Part shown: positions 7,131-12,724 of the stretch, in pieces | Layout of the letters: each line of letters begins with the position of its first letter | How positions within the stretch are numbered: position 1 is the stretch's first letter | Origin: JBBRLG01 sp038231495 | GTDB taxonomy: Bacteria; Planctomycetota; Planctomycetia; Gemmatales; Gemmataceae | NCBI GenBank assembly: GCA_038231495.1 | Contig: JBBRLG010000173.1 | Coordinates: 1 to 12,724 of the forward strand | DNA: 12,724 nt | Reading direction: 5' to 3' | The notes under the pieces: generated by a model | What the model saw: the letters and a program-made list of their open reading frames with translations, nothing else | The model's database searches: none | What the model was told of the DNA's origin: nothing | Program-made: the position numbers and the translations under genes

Positions 7131-7763
7131 ATTTTTTTCGGAAACGACCGGCAGACGGCCGCCGAGTGCTGCCATCAGGCTCAGCCGGGCCTGTTGCCAG
7201 CGGCGCTTGACGGTACTCACGGAAACGTCCAGGAGTGTGGCCGCCTCCTCCTGCGTCAGGCCGTGATACCACAGCAGATCGACGACCTCGCGCTCGTCGT
7301 CGGCCAGCTGAGCCGCCTGCTCGTGGAACGCGCCCCAGTCGGCCGGGGACAGAACGCCGTCGGACGAGTCGGGTGCCGCCGGTTCCGGGACGCCGCCGAC
7401 TCCGTCCGGCAAACCGGGCGGCGGCGTGGCGTGGTTGGCTCCGACGCCGTGCGGCCCGAAGTAATGGCGCACGAGGTCAATCAAAACGTGGCGGATGTTG
7501 ACCGCCGTCAGCCGCAGGAAGTCGCGGACCAGGCGGACCTCGACCCGGTCGAGCAGGTGATCGACCCGGAGTAAGACGCGTTGGAGGACGTCGTCGGTCT
7601 GTTCCCAGCGGCGCAGGTGGGGATAGCGGGCGAGCATCCGCCCGGTGAGTTTGCGGATGCGGTTCTGGGCGTGGCGCAGCAGCTCGTCGCGTGCCGCCGG
7701 TTCGCCGGCGCGGAAGCGGTCGAGACAGCCTTGCAGGTAGGTGGTGGTCGTCTGCGCGGTCAC
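7119..7763 (-). CDS. ECF-type RNA polymerase sigma factor, planctomycete type (module 1)
   Basis: A 214-aa sigma-70 family protein with only sigma2 and sigma4 regions, which directs RNA polymerase to specific promoters. Sigma2 covers about 10-100, including WEQTDDVLQRVLLRV (53-67), the -10/core-binding helix pattern D-x3-Q, and FLRLTAVNIRHVLIDLVR (82-99). A Pro/Gly-rich linker (112-140) follows. Sigma4 covers 146-200 with helix-turn-helix LTQEEAATLLDVSVSTVKRRW (169-189). The start is GTG at 7763 with SD-like AGAGGT 8 nt upstream; no in-frame ATG lies further upstream. It is the first gene of the sigma-kinase-small-protein operon, suggesting its activity is set by the downstream kinase. No anti-sigma domain is visible in this module. 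A dyad (7788-7814) and a cluster of repeated motifs (7921-8066) lie in its upstream region. The exact ECF group is not assigned. Confidence 0.87.
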   Translation of the reverse strand: MTAQTTTTYLQGCLDRFRAGEPAARDELLRHAQNRIRKLTGRMLARYPHLRRWEQTDDVLQRVLLRVDHLLDRVEVRLVRDFLRLTAVNIRHVLIDLVRHYFGPHGVGANHATPPPGLPDGVGGVPEPAAPDSSDGVLSPADWGAFHEQAAQLADDEREVVDLLWYHGLTQEEAATLLDVSVSTVKRRWQQARLSLMAALGGRLPVVSEKNGNG

Positions 7764-7787
7764 GGCAACGGACCTCTGGGAACGAAC

Positions 7788-7814
7788 CGGTATTAACGGA
7801 TTACGTTAGTACCG
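7788..7814. promoter_or_regulatory. 27-bp dyad upstream of module-1 sigma gene, candidate operator
   Basis: cggtattaacg (7788-7798) and cgttagtaccg (7804-7814) pair at 10 of 11 positions around a 5-bp centre, with a perfect core taacg-gatta-cgtta. It lies 24 bp upstream of the sigma GTG start (7763, minus), a usual place for a regulator site or 5'-UTR hairpin. No confident -35/-10 pair was seen. Confidence 0.4.
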
Positions 7815-7920
7815 TATCCGACCGTTTGGCCGTCGCCAAGTAAAATCGGTTGCGAAATGGGTGTGTTGGGCTTTATTACCTCGGCATGAAAGTTCCGCAC
7901 GCCCGACTGTTCCCAAAGGG

Positions 7921-8066
7921 ACCCTTGCCAAACTCACCCTTGCCACCCCTTTTCGCCGACCTTTGCCAGGCTTTTGGCAAGGGTATAACAGCACCGCTGT
8001 TTGCTCGTGACGGTCGCTGCGTGCCAAAATCCGACCCTTGCCAAGTTTGTTGCGCTTGGCAAGGGT
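7921..8066. repeat. Six-copy TTGGCAAGGGT / ACCCTTGCCAA motif cluster
   Basis: Copies read ACCCTTGCCAA at 7921-7931, ACCCTTGCCA at 7936-7945, ACCTTTGCCA at 7959-7968 (one mismatch) and ACCCTTGCCAA at 8034-8044. The opposite orientation, TTGGCAAGGGT, is at 7974-7984 and 8056-8066. The last two copies form a 12-bp perfect hairpin (8034-8045 / 8055-8066, 9-nt loop). Spacing is irregular, so this is not a CRISPR array. It resembles a cluster of regulator sites or a degenerate palindromic repeat. Confidence 0.65.
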
Positions 8067-8291
8067 GGTCGAGTGGGCGCTGCCGCGCGGACCAATAGGA
8101 CGCAACCGGCAGCCCGGTCGGGTAAGGGTCGTGGTCCCGAAACCGCACGATTGGCACAAGCAAGGGGGGCGCAACTTACAGGCCGGGGTAATAGAAAAGC
8201 CTGCTGTCAATAAAATGCGTTCGTCAGAGCCGCGACCGTAAGGGAGCGGGGAACCCCCACCGAGCTTGGGAACGCGACGTATAGGCTCGTA

Positions 8292-8981
8292 TTAACTGTT
8301 TCCGGCTTGCCCCCCCTGGTTTGGGACAACGAAAATCGGGGACACACTGGCGAAACTCGATCCGGCTGAAACCGCCAGCCCGTAACTGCCGGGGAGGATG
8401 TCGGCAAAGCTGACGATCCACACCTCATCTTGGTTATAGACGGTCGTTCCGGGGTACACGACATGATTACTATCGACCAGACTGCCGGTCAGCGGTTTCA
8501 GCGACTCCGTAGTAGATCCGGAGCATGAAAAACTGGAGGGAACCGTCTGATTCACCGTGGGGGAATTGATGTGGATCAGCAATATGCTGAGCCTGCCCGT
8601 GCTAACAAATTTGCCGGTAGGATCCGCGAGAGTAAACCCTGAAGTCAACACGTCGCCTTTCTTATTCGTTACGGTTAAGGTAAAAACGCGCTCTTTGCCA
8701 GCTGAGTTCTCCGGCACCAACTCCTTGTCCTTGAAGAGGACCGACCAATTGTTGGGGGGAGCGGGCTGCGTTGCGATTGCGGTGACGGGAATGTTTTGGT
8801 CGTGCCCATCCTTGTCCTTGTACGTGATGCACACCTTGCCCTCGTTCAGTTGGCTGGGCGAATCAAAGTAGCCATACGGCGCGAAAAAGGGCACCTTATG
8901 ACTATCCAATTTGCAGACGGCGGTGTCCTGGTCTTGCGGGAAGTAGATCGTACCGTGCGTGTTGGGGGGATCGACGGGCAT
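8292..8981 (-). CDS. Beta-rich protein of unknown function, third gene of module 2
   Basis: A 229-aa protein not recognised by family. The sequence alternates short hydrophobic strands and polar turns, as in Ig-like beta sandwiches: residues 47-120 and 150-220, the latter with FSCSGSTT and ILPGSYGLAVSAGS. It has no signal peptide, no membrane helix and three Cys (23, 51, 153). Residues 47-84 (KVCITYKDKDGHDQNIPV...W) resemble residues 62-95 of the small protein of module 1 (pattern KV..Y...G...IP...IA...W), by eye only. The ATG at 8981 is chosen because SD AAGGAG (8995-8990) stands 8 nt upstream; a TTG at 9002 is less likely. It starts 24 nt after the kinase stop, so it belongs to that operon. 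The G+C is lower than in neighbouring kinase-domain DNA (about 52 % in one sampled line). Confidence 0.75.
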   Translation of the reverse strand: MPVDPPNTHGTIYFPQDQDTAVCKLDSHKVPFFAPYGYFDSPSQLNEGKVCITYKDKDGHDQNIPVTAIATQPAPPNNWSVLFKDKELVPENSAGKERVFTLTVTNKKGDVLTSGFTLADPTGKFVSTGRLSILLIHINSPTVNQTVPSSFSCSGSTTESLKPLTGSLVDSNHVVYPGTTVYNQDEVWIVSFADILPGSYGLAVSAGSSFASVSPIFVVPNQGGQAGNS

Positions 8982-9005
8982 GAGGCAAACTCCTTTGGTC
9001 AATCA

Positions 9006-11108
9006 TCACTGAGGTTCAACGGTAACGGAAGAAAACGACGCGGAACTTTCGCGGACGAAAATTCCTAATCCGCCCCGTTGGGGGGAGGAAAATTGCTGTC
9101 GGACGCCGGCACCGGCTACCCGGGGAATGCCCATTACCGCAAGCTGCGTGTCGGCCAACGTCGCCAGTCCGGCGGTTGGCACCTGGACCACCAAGGGCAT
9201 TCCCTCCCAGGAGGCTTCGATGCGGTCGGCCGTCACGTTCACGGTCAGCATTCGCCACTGCTCGCCTTGGCCGCCTTGGTAACCGACCGGTTGAAAAGCT
9301 TCCGGGCGGGACCAGTCGCGAAGGTGACCGTCGGCGATCCGTTTGTCTGCCTGCCTCCCGTACATATGATACGAAAAATAGATCGTGTTCGAGGTGGGTT
9401 GCTTGACCAACACCTTCATTGCCGGGGGAAGTCGTTTATTGTTAAAGTCGGCAAGGTTGTGGATATCATTATAGCTGAGGGAAAAGAAAGTGTGCATATC
9501 GATCCCTTCGCACGGAGGTTCGCGCCGGCCAAAATAGATTCCTACTTCCCCGTGGTCGTTACTCTTCTCGTGCCGAACGCGCGCGGTGATGACGTAGCGT
9601 TCGCTTTGAGGGTCTCGCACCAGTTCCATCAAGCAAAGGTCGTCCCACGAGTCGATGGTGAACGCCCCATCTGGTGCCATTGTTTGTCGGGTGTGTTTGC
9701 CGCCAACCCGGGTGTGAAACCACGCCGGGGCACCGGTCTCCCCAATCAGCGTAACTTTTTCACCCTTGGCCAGCCGCCGCTCGATTTCTTTGACGGGCCG
9801 ATCCGGGTCCAGCCGCGCTACAGCAGCGAGCACGAACAGGGGGACAAATAGCGCAAGAAGAAGCACGAAACAGGCGACCGGTCGGCGGCGAATCGTGTGC
9901 CGCAATTTCTGCGACCAGCGGTGGCGGTACGTCAGCGTGGGTTCCCGCCGCAGTCGGCGACCCAGTTCGTCCGCCAACGCCTCCGCCGAGGCGTGGCGGT
10001 CGGACGGCCGCTTTTCCAGACACTTCAAACAAACGGCTTCCAATTCGCGGTTGATCCCCGGACGCACGCGCGACGGCGGCATCGGCTCCTGCGAACAAAC
10101 CAGCTTCAACGTCTCGTTCCGGTCGGCCCCCTGAAAAGGCGGGCGGCCGCACAACAATTCGTACAAGATTGCCCCAAGCGCATACACATCGGTCGCCGCG
10201 TTGATGGCCTTATTCTTCCCCATCGCCTGCTCGAAGGCCATATAACTCGCGGTACCCATGACGACACCGGTCGCCGTCTGGCCGTCCTGGGCGTCGAGCA
10301 GTTTCGCCAGGCCGAAGTCCGTAATGCGCGGGATTTGGTCCGTCCCCAGCAGGACGTTGGCCGGCTTGAGATCGCGGTGGACGACCTGGACCTGGTGGAC
10401 GGCGTGCATCGCGCGGGCGAGCGTTTCCACCAATTTCGCCGCGTCGTCCTGGGTGAAGGCAACGCCGCTCGCCAGGCGGTCGGCCAGACTGCCGCCCGCC
10501 ACGTACTCCATCGTAAAGTATGGCCGGCCGTCGTAGTGGTCGAACTCGTAGAAGGCGATGACGTTGGGGTGTTTGAGCCGGGCGACCGCGGCCGCTTCCA
10601 CCCGGAAGCGTTCCAGGTCGTGCGGCTCGGCGTAGGCCCCGGCCAGGATCATTTTAAGCGCGACCACCTGGTCGATCTCGGTCTGGCGGGCCTTGTAAAC
10701 CACGCCCATGCCGCCCTTGCCAAGGCGTTCGAGCAGTTCAAACTTACCGAACCGCTCGGGCGCGAATGGCTCCGCGCCGTGCCAGGTGCCCGTAACGGCA
10801 CCGTCGGCCGTCACCGTGCCGGCCTCGTCCGGGCGGTCGCCGGGGATGGCCTTGGCGCGGGCTTCGAGGGCACCACACTCCGGTTCGTCCAGGATCGGAT
10901 CGGGTTGAACGCAAAGGCGGAGGTTGGCGCGCAGGGTGTCCTCGGCCCCGTCCAGCGCCCGCAGCGTCGAGGTACAGCGGTCGCAGCGGGAGGCGTGCGC
11001 GGCCACCTGTTCCAACATCGCCTCCGGCAATTCGCCGGCGGAGAAGGCGGCCAGTTCTTCCACGTCCGGACAGTCGCGGGCGCGTCCGGACAGGTTGTAG
11101 GCATTCAT
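9006..11108 (-). CDS. Transmembrane Ser/Thr kinase with N-terminal zinc anti-sigma (ZAS) motif and extracytoplasmic sensor domain (module 2)
   Basis: A 700-aa protein. N-terminus: C13-x24-H38-x3-C42-x2-C45, exactly the zinc anti-sigma signature, within CPDVEELAAFSAGELPE-type sequence. Kinase domain about 121-385: GKGGMGVVY (130-138), K152 in ALKM, E171, HRDLKPAN (244-251), DFG (264-266). The APE motif is AFE (291-293), with Phe for Pro; the catalytic residues are otherwise intact. One membrane helix at about 409-430 follows RRRP. The C-terminal domain 431-700 is homologous to that of the module-1 kinase (e.g. RVRHEKSNDHGEVGIYF here against EVRHEDTASDGYVGVYF). The ATG at 11108 overlaps the sigma stop as ATGA and has GGAGA upstream; a longer TTG start at 11153 is rejected. 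Role (inference): the ZAS part sequesters the adjacent sigma factor and kinase signalling releases it. Confidence 0.92.
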   Translation of the reverse strand: MNAYNLSGRARDCPDVEELAAFSAGELPEAMLEQVAAHASRCDRCTSTLRALDGAEDTLRANLRLCVQPDPILDEPECGALEARAKAIPGDRPDEAGTVTADGAVTGTWHGAEPFAPERFGKFELLERLGKGGMGVVYKARQTEIDQVVALKMILAGAYAEPHDLERFRVEAAAVARLKHPNVIAFYEFDHYDGRPYFTMEYVAGGSLADRLASGVAFTQDDAAKLVETLARAMHAVHQVQVVHRDLKPANVLLGTDQIPRITDFGLAKLLDAQDGQTATGVVMGTASYMAFEQAMGKNKAINAATDVYALGAILYELLCGRPPFQGADRNETLKLVCSQEPMPPSRVRPGINRELEAVCLKCLEKRPSDRHASAEALADELGRRLRREPTLTYRHRWSQKLRHTIRRRPVACFVLLLALFVPLFVLAAVARLDPDRPVKEIERRLAKGEKVTLIGETGAPAWFHTRVGGKHTRQTMAPDGAFTIDSWDDLCLMELVRDPQSERYVITARVRHEKSNDHGEVGIYFGRREPPCEGIDMHTFFSLSYNDIHNLADFNNKRLPPAMKVLVKQPTSNTIYFSYHMYGRQADKRIADGHLRDWSRPEAFQPVGYQGGQGEQWRMLTVNVTADRIEASWEGMPLVVQVPTAGLATLADTQLAVMGIPRVAGAGVRQQFSSPQRGGLGIFVRESSASFSSVTVEPQ

Positions 11109-11815
11109 CGGCCCATCTCCGACCCCGCGCGGTCCTGCGCAAGGGGTTTGCAAGTCACAACGGCGAACCAGGGTCCACCAGGGTCCACCAGGTCGGCGAA
11201 CTCTTCCCGGAACCGTCGCAGCACGCGCGACTTCGCCAAATAGACCACGTTCACGGTGATCCCCAACTGACTGGCAACGTCGCCGGGCGTCTGGCCCCCG
11301 GCCACGACCCGCCAGAACGCCTGCCAGGTTTGCTCCGTGAACTCTGCCTCAAGCTGCTTGAGCGCCTGGCGGAACAAGATCGTTTTTTCGTCGGCCGCCG
11401 CGGTCGTCGTTGCGGGGTCATTTCCCGGGTTGCTCGCCGGGTCCGCGGGCAAGGCTTCCAGTAGGTGAAGGGCGTCACTGCCGCCCCGCGCCGGCGGTTG
11501 TCTGTTGACTCTCTTGTAGAAGTCCAGAACCTTTTTTTGGGTAATCGTCCGCAGCCAGCCCCGGAAGGTGTTGCCCTTCTGGTCGTGGCGGTAAGTCCCG
11601 ATCTTCCGAAACACCGAACGAAACACTTCCTGGCCCACGTCTTCGGCGTCCACCGCCTGGAGACCGGCCCGCCGGCACCAGTGGTAGATGAGGGGACTGT
11701 ACAAACCGACCAGTTTGTCCCAGGACCCCTGCTCGTGAGCCTTGACCCGCGCGAGCAGCCCAAGTGAGGTGGTCTGCCCGCCGGCTCTACCCTTATTAAC
11801 GTTCGGGTCTGTCAC
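11105..11815 (-). CDS. ECF-type RNA polymerase sigma factor (module 2)
   Basis: A 236-aa sigma-70 family protein with sigma2 and sigma4 only. Sigma2 covers about 32-102: SWDKLVGLYSPLIYHWCRRAGL then DAEDVGQEVFRSVF (56-69) and NTFRGWLRTITQKKVLDF (82-99), typical of planctomycete ECF factors. The linker 105-150 is Pro/Ala/Thr-rich. Sigma4 covers 150-202 with HTH QTPGDVASQLGITVNVVYLAKSR (175-197). The start is uncertain: GTG at 11815 gives MTDPNVNKGRAGG, with SD-like AGGTG 6 nt upstream. ATG at 11854 would add 13 residues rich in Lys/Arg with AT-rich codons that look non-coding; the frame is open to 11959. The last about 28 residues follow a 10-bp tandem repeat and look like an added tail beyond the usual family end. 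The stop overlaps the kinase ATG, so sigma and kinase are translationally coupled. Confidence 0.88.
   Translation of the reverse strand: MTDPNVNKGRAGGQTTSLGLLARVKAHEQGSWDKLVGLYSPLIYHWCRRAGLQAVDAEDVGQEVFRSVFRKIGTYRHDQKGNTFRGWLRTITQKKVLDFYKRVNRQPPARGGSDALHLLEALPADPASNPGNDPATTTAAADEKTILFRQALKQLEAEFTEQTWQAFWRVVAGGQTPGDVASQLGITVNVVYLAKSRVLRRFREEFADLVDPGGPWFAVVTCKPLAQDRAGSEMGR
11167..11192 (-). repeat. 10-bp tandem repeat (2.6 copies) at the sigma/kinase junction
   Basis: On minus the unit CCTGGTGGAC occurs twice plus CCTGGT, all perfect. It lies inside the sigma gene, 59 nt before the kinase start. The unit length is not a multiple of 3, so copy-number change shifts the frame. One unit fewer gives an early TGA at 11157-11155; one unit more reads without a stop into the kinase frame. 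Confidence 0.8.
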
Positions 11816-11996
11816 GCCTGGCACCTGTTTGCGTTTAATTTTCCTCTTGTTCATCCCGTTTATCCCAGTCCTTTGAACGCAAGTCCAGCAAAATCTTTGC
11901 CCGAATCGCGGGCGGACTTTGGTTTGACAACTGGGCGTCAGTGACCCCTTCAAGCGCATTTTTGCGGATTAAAGGGCAAATCGTGACAGACCCGAA
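11802..11996. promoter_or_regulatory. 14-bp inverted repeat spanning the sigma start, possible start-occluding RNA stem
   Basis: ttcgggtctgtcac (11802-11815) and gtgacagacccgaa (11983-11996) are perfect reverse complements. On the minus-strand mRNA the second arm begins exactly at the proposed GTG start (11815), and the first lies in the 5' leader 168-181 nt upstream. Pairing would hide the start codon. It works only if transcription begins beyond 11996 and the GTG is the real start. Confidence 0.35.
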
Positions 11997-12379
11997 GCGT
12001 TAAGTAAGGCAGAGTCGGAATAAGGCGTCGGACGCGGGACTGCAAGCGACGGGTGTTACCGAATCTACGCGGCCCCAGTACCGCGCAGCAGGCCGTCGGT
12101 TTGGTGCCGCCGACTTTCCTATTCGTTCCGCGCTAGTGCTCTGTCAAGCGTCGATTGATGGGTGGGACGGGCTTCCTAGCCCGTCCTGGAACACGGACGG
12201 GCTAGGAAGCCCGTCCTACAGCACCCATCAAAGCATGAGTGACACTGCACTAGGCCGCAATCGCCTTCGTCTCGGAGGCGACGCTGAGGGCTGTTTTTCG
12301 GTGGGCACGTGGCTCCCCCGTTTCCGTGAGCCACCATACCGGCGCTAAGACCGGAAGATTCGCATCAGGAGACTTTCAG
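11816..12379. other. 564-bp divergent intergenic region between sigma gene and 82-aa gene
   Basis: No credible gene. It holds the sigma leader with one arm of the 14-bp inverted repeat (11983-11996), a MITE-like palindrome (12133-12253), and a 7-bp stem gtggctc/gagccac (12309-12315 / 12328-12334) before the small gene. No convincing -35/-10 pair was found on either strand for the divergent genes. Confidence 0.55.
12133..12253. mobile_element. MITE-like palindromic element, 121 bp
   Basis: It contains a perfect 22-bp inverted repeat, 12165-12186 and 12195-12216, with an 8-nt loop tggaacac and core acgggctaggaagcccgt. The stem continues as tgatgggtg (12157-12165) / cacccatca (12222-12230), and the outer ends agtgc..tgtca resemble each other; about 22 of 30 positions match over the outer arms. 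The outermost ctagtgc / gcactag include a TA on each side (12134-12135, 12251-12252), compatible with TA-targeting IS630/Tc1-type MITEs. No ORF lies inside. The parent element is unknown. Confidence 0.65.
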
Positions 12380-12628
12380 ATGATCGACGAACACAAGCTC
12401 GAGAAGTCCTTCGCTGACTTCGAGGCCGCCATGAAGTCCAGCGGCGGGGCGGTCGCGACGGCGCTCCCCGCCAACATCAACGTGTGCGCCACCTGGCACA
12501 GCATCCGGGGCACCGTCGATGCCATCATCACCGGCCTGAGGGCTGTCGGGATCCTGTTCCCTCTCGCGAAGAAGGCCGCCGATGTCCTCGACACCCTCAA
12601 GGGCCTCCTCAACAGCCTGTGCCCCTAA
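12380..12628 (+). CDS. Small protein of unknown function (82 aa) divergent to module 2
   Basis: Not recognised. An excellent SD, AGGAGA (12367-12372), stands 7 nt before the ATG, and a hairpin terminator follows the stop, so it looks like a real monocistronic gene. Visible: a charged amphipathic N-terminus MIDEHKLEKSFADFEAAMKS (1-20), a Gly/Ala-rich turn (21-31), then NVCATWHSIRGT and a hydrophobic stretch VDAIITGLRAVGILFPLA (46-63), and an amphipathic end KKAADVLDTLKGLLNSLCP. Two Cys (36, 81) sit near either end of the hydrophobic part and could pair. The hydrophobic run contains Arg54, so it is a weak membrane helix at best. There is no signal peptide. It starts about 565 bp from the divergent sigma gene; a shared regulatory region is possible but not shown. 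Size and composition recall small membrane-active peptides, but nothing proves it. Confidence 0.7.
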   Translation: MIDEHKLEKSFADFEAAMKSSGGAVATALPANINVCATWHSIRGTVDAIITGLRAVGILFPLAKKAADVLDTLKGLLNSLCP

Positions 12629-12645
12629 TGCGGTAGAGGATGCGA

Positions 12646-12680
12646 AGGGGCGGGGCGAGATGCGGTTCGCCCCGGCCCCT
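12646..12680 (+). terminator. Hairpin terminator after the 82-aa gene
   Basis: aggggcggggcga (12646-12658) pairs with tcgccccggcccct (12667-12680), 13 bp with a single bulged base and an 8-nt loop, 17 nt after the TAA. No long T-run follows (actatatgtcc), so efficiency is uncertain. Confidence 0.6.
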
Positions 12681-12724
12681 ACTATATGTCCATTTCGTAA
12701 GTTGACCGCCAGTCGGTCGTAGCC

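Larger units (their letters stand above)
7764..8291. other. 528-bp intergenic region between module 2 and module 1
   Basis: No credible gene: the ORFs here are short, rich in Arg and Cys, and cross the repeats. It holds the end of the module-2 transcript and the upstream region of the module-1 sigma gene. Contents: the 7788-7814 dyad, six copies of a TTGGCAAGGGT-like motif (7921-8066), and a stretch at 8227-8249 (gagccgcgaccgtaagggagcgg) that may be a dispersed planctomycete repeat; that last point comes from impression and needs a search. No tRNA is seen. Confidence 0.6.

Noticed and set aside
7921..8066. CRISPR array
   Set aside because: Repeats are only about 11 bp, in both orientations and irregularly spaced.
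7806..8210. 134-aa minus ORF in the gap between the modules
   Set aside because: Runs through the repeated TTGGCAAGGG motifs, has odd composition (Arg, Cys, Thr) and no good SD; treated as non-coding.
8190..8210. TTGACA on minus (8210-8205) with TATTAC
   Set aside because: The spacing is only 11 nt, too short for a sigma-70 type promoter.
9897..11243. Long + strand ORF (448 aa) opposite the module-2 kinase and sigma end
   Set aside because: Antisense shadow: it crosses the sigma/kinase boundary and has no recognisable domain or SD.
12119..12147. TTGACA on minus (12147-12142) at the MITE edge as a -35 for the module-2 sigma gene
   Set aside because: No acceptable -10 at 16-18 nt; the best match is 3 of 6.

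Overview
The base composition (about 60-65 % G+C in most coding stretches), the tandem ECF-sigma / Ser-Thr-kinase operons, the Rpn-like and Uma2 nuclease-fold genes and the many palindromic intergenic elements point to a planctomycete, most likely of the Gemmata/Gemmataceae type. This is inferred from gene content and style; no rRNA or marker gene is present to prove it.

Left part (1-4245, all on +): the C-terminal half of biosynthetic arginine decarboxylase (speA, cut by the window edge), a nucleotidyltransferase-fold gene overlapping it by ATGA, a perfect 20-bp inverted repeat, class 1 dihydroorotate dehydrogenase (pyrD), an Rpn/PD-(D/E)XK-type protein and a Uma2-family protein. Two housekeeping enzymes (polyamine and pyrimidine synthesis) are thus interleaved with accessory, mobile-type genes.

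Middle gap (4246-4663): no gene. It holds a nested palindrome in which a 131-bp element with terminal inverted repeats sits between perfect 21-bp direct repeats, followed by a strong hairpin that probably ends transcription from both sides.

Right part (4664-11815, all on -): two tandem modules of the same design, each ECF sigma factor -> transmembrane Ser/Thr kinase with an extracytoplasmic beta-rich domain -> short beta-rich protein of unknown function. Module 2 (sigma 11815-11105, kinase 11108-9006, small protein 8981-8292) is upstream. Its kinase carries an N-terminal zinc anti-sigma (ZAS) motif and overlaps the sigma gene by ATGA. Module 1 (sigma 7763-7119, kinase 7055-5094, small protein 5074-4664) lacks the ZAS motif and has a 63-nt spacer. 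The C-terminal sensor regions of the two kinases are recognisably homologous, and a segment of the two small proteins seems to match as well. The likely logic (inference) is that an external cue sensed by the C-terminal domain controls the kinase, which controls release or activity of the cognate sigma factor; the role of the third protein is unknown.

Right end (11816-12724): a 5' region with an inverted repeat over the sigma start, a MITE-like palindrome, and a divergent 82-aa orphan protein with its own hairpin terminator. The most interesting signals are the duplicated sigma-kinase-small-protein module, a 10-bp tandem repeat at the sigma/kinase junction whose copy number decides whether the two proteins are separate or fused, and a six-copy TTGGCAAGGGT-type motif cluster upstream of module 1.
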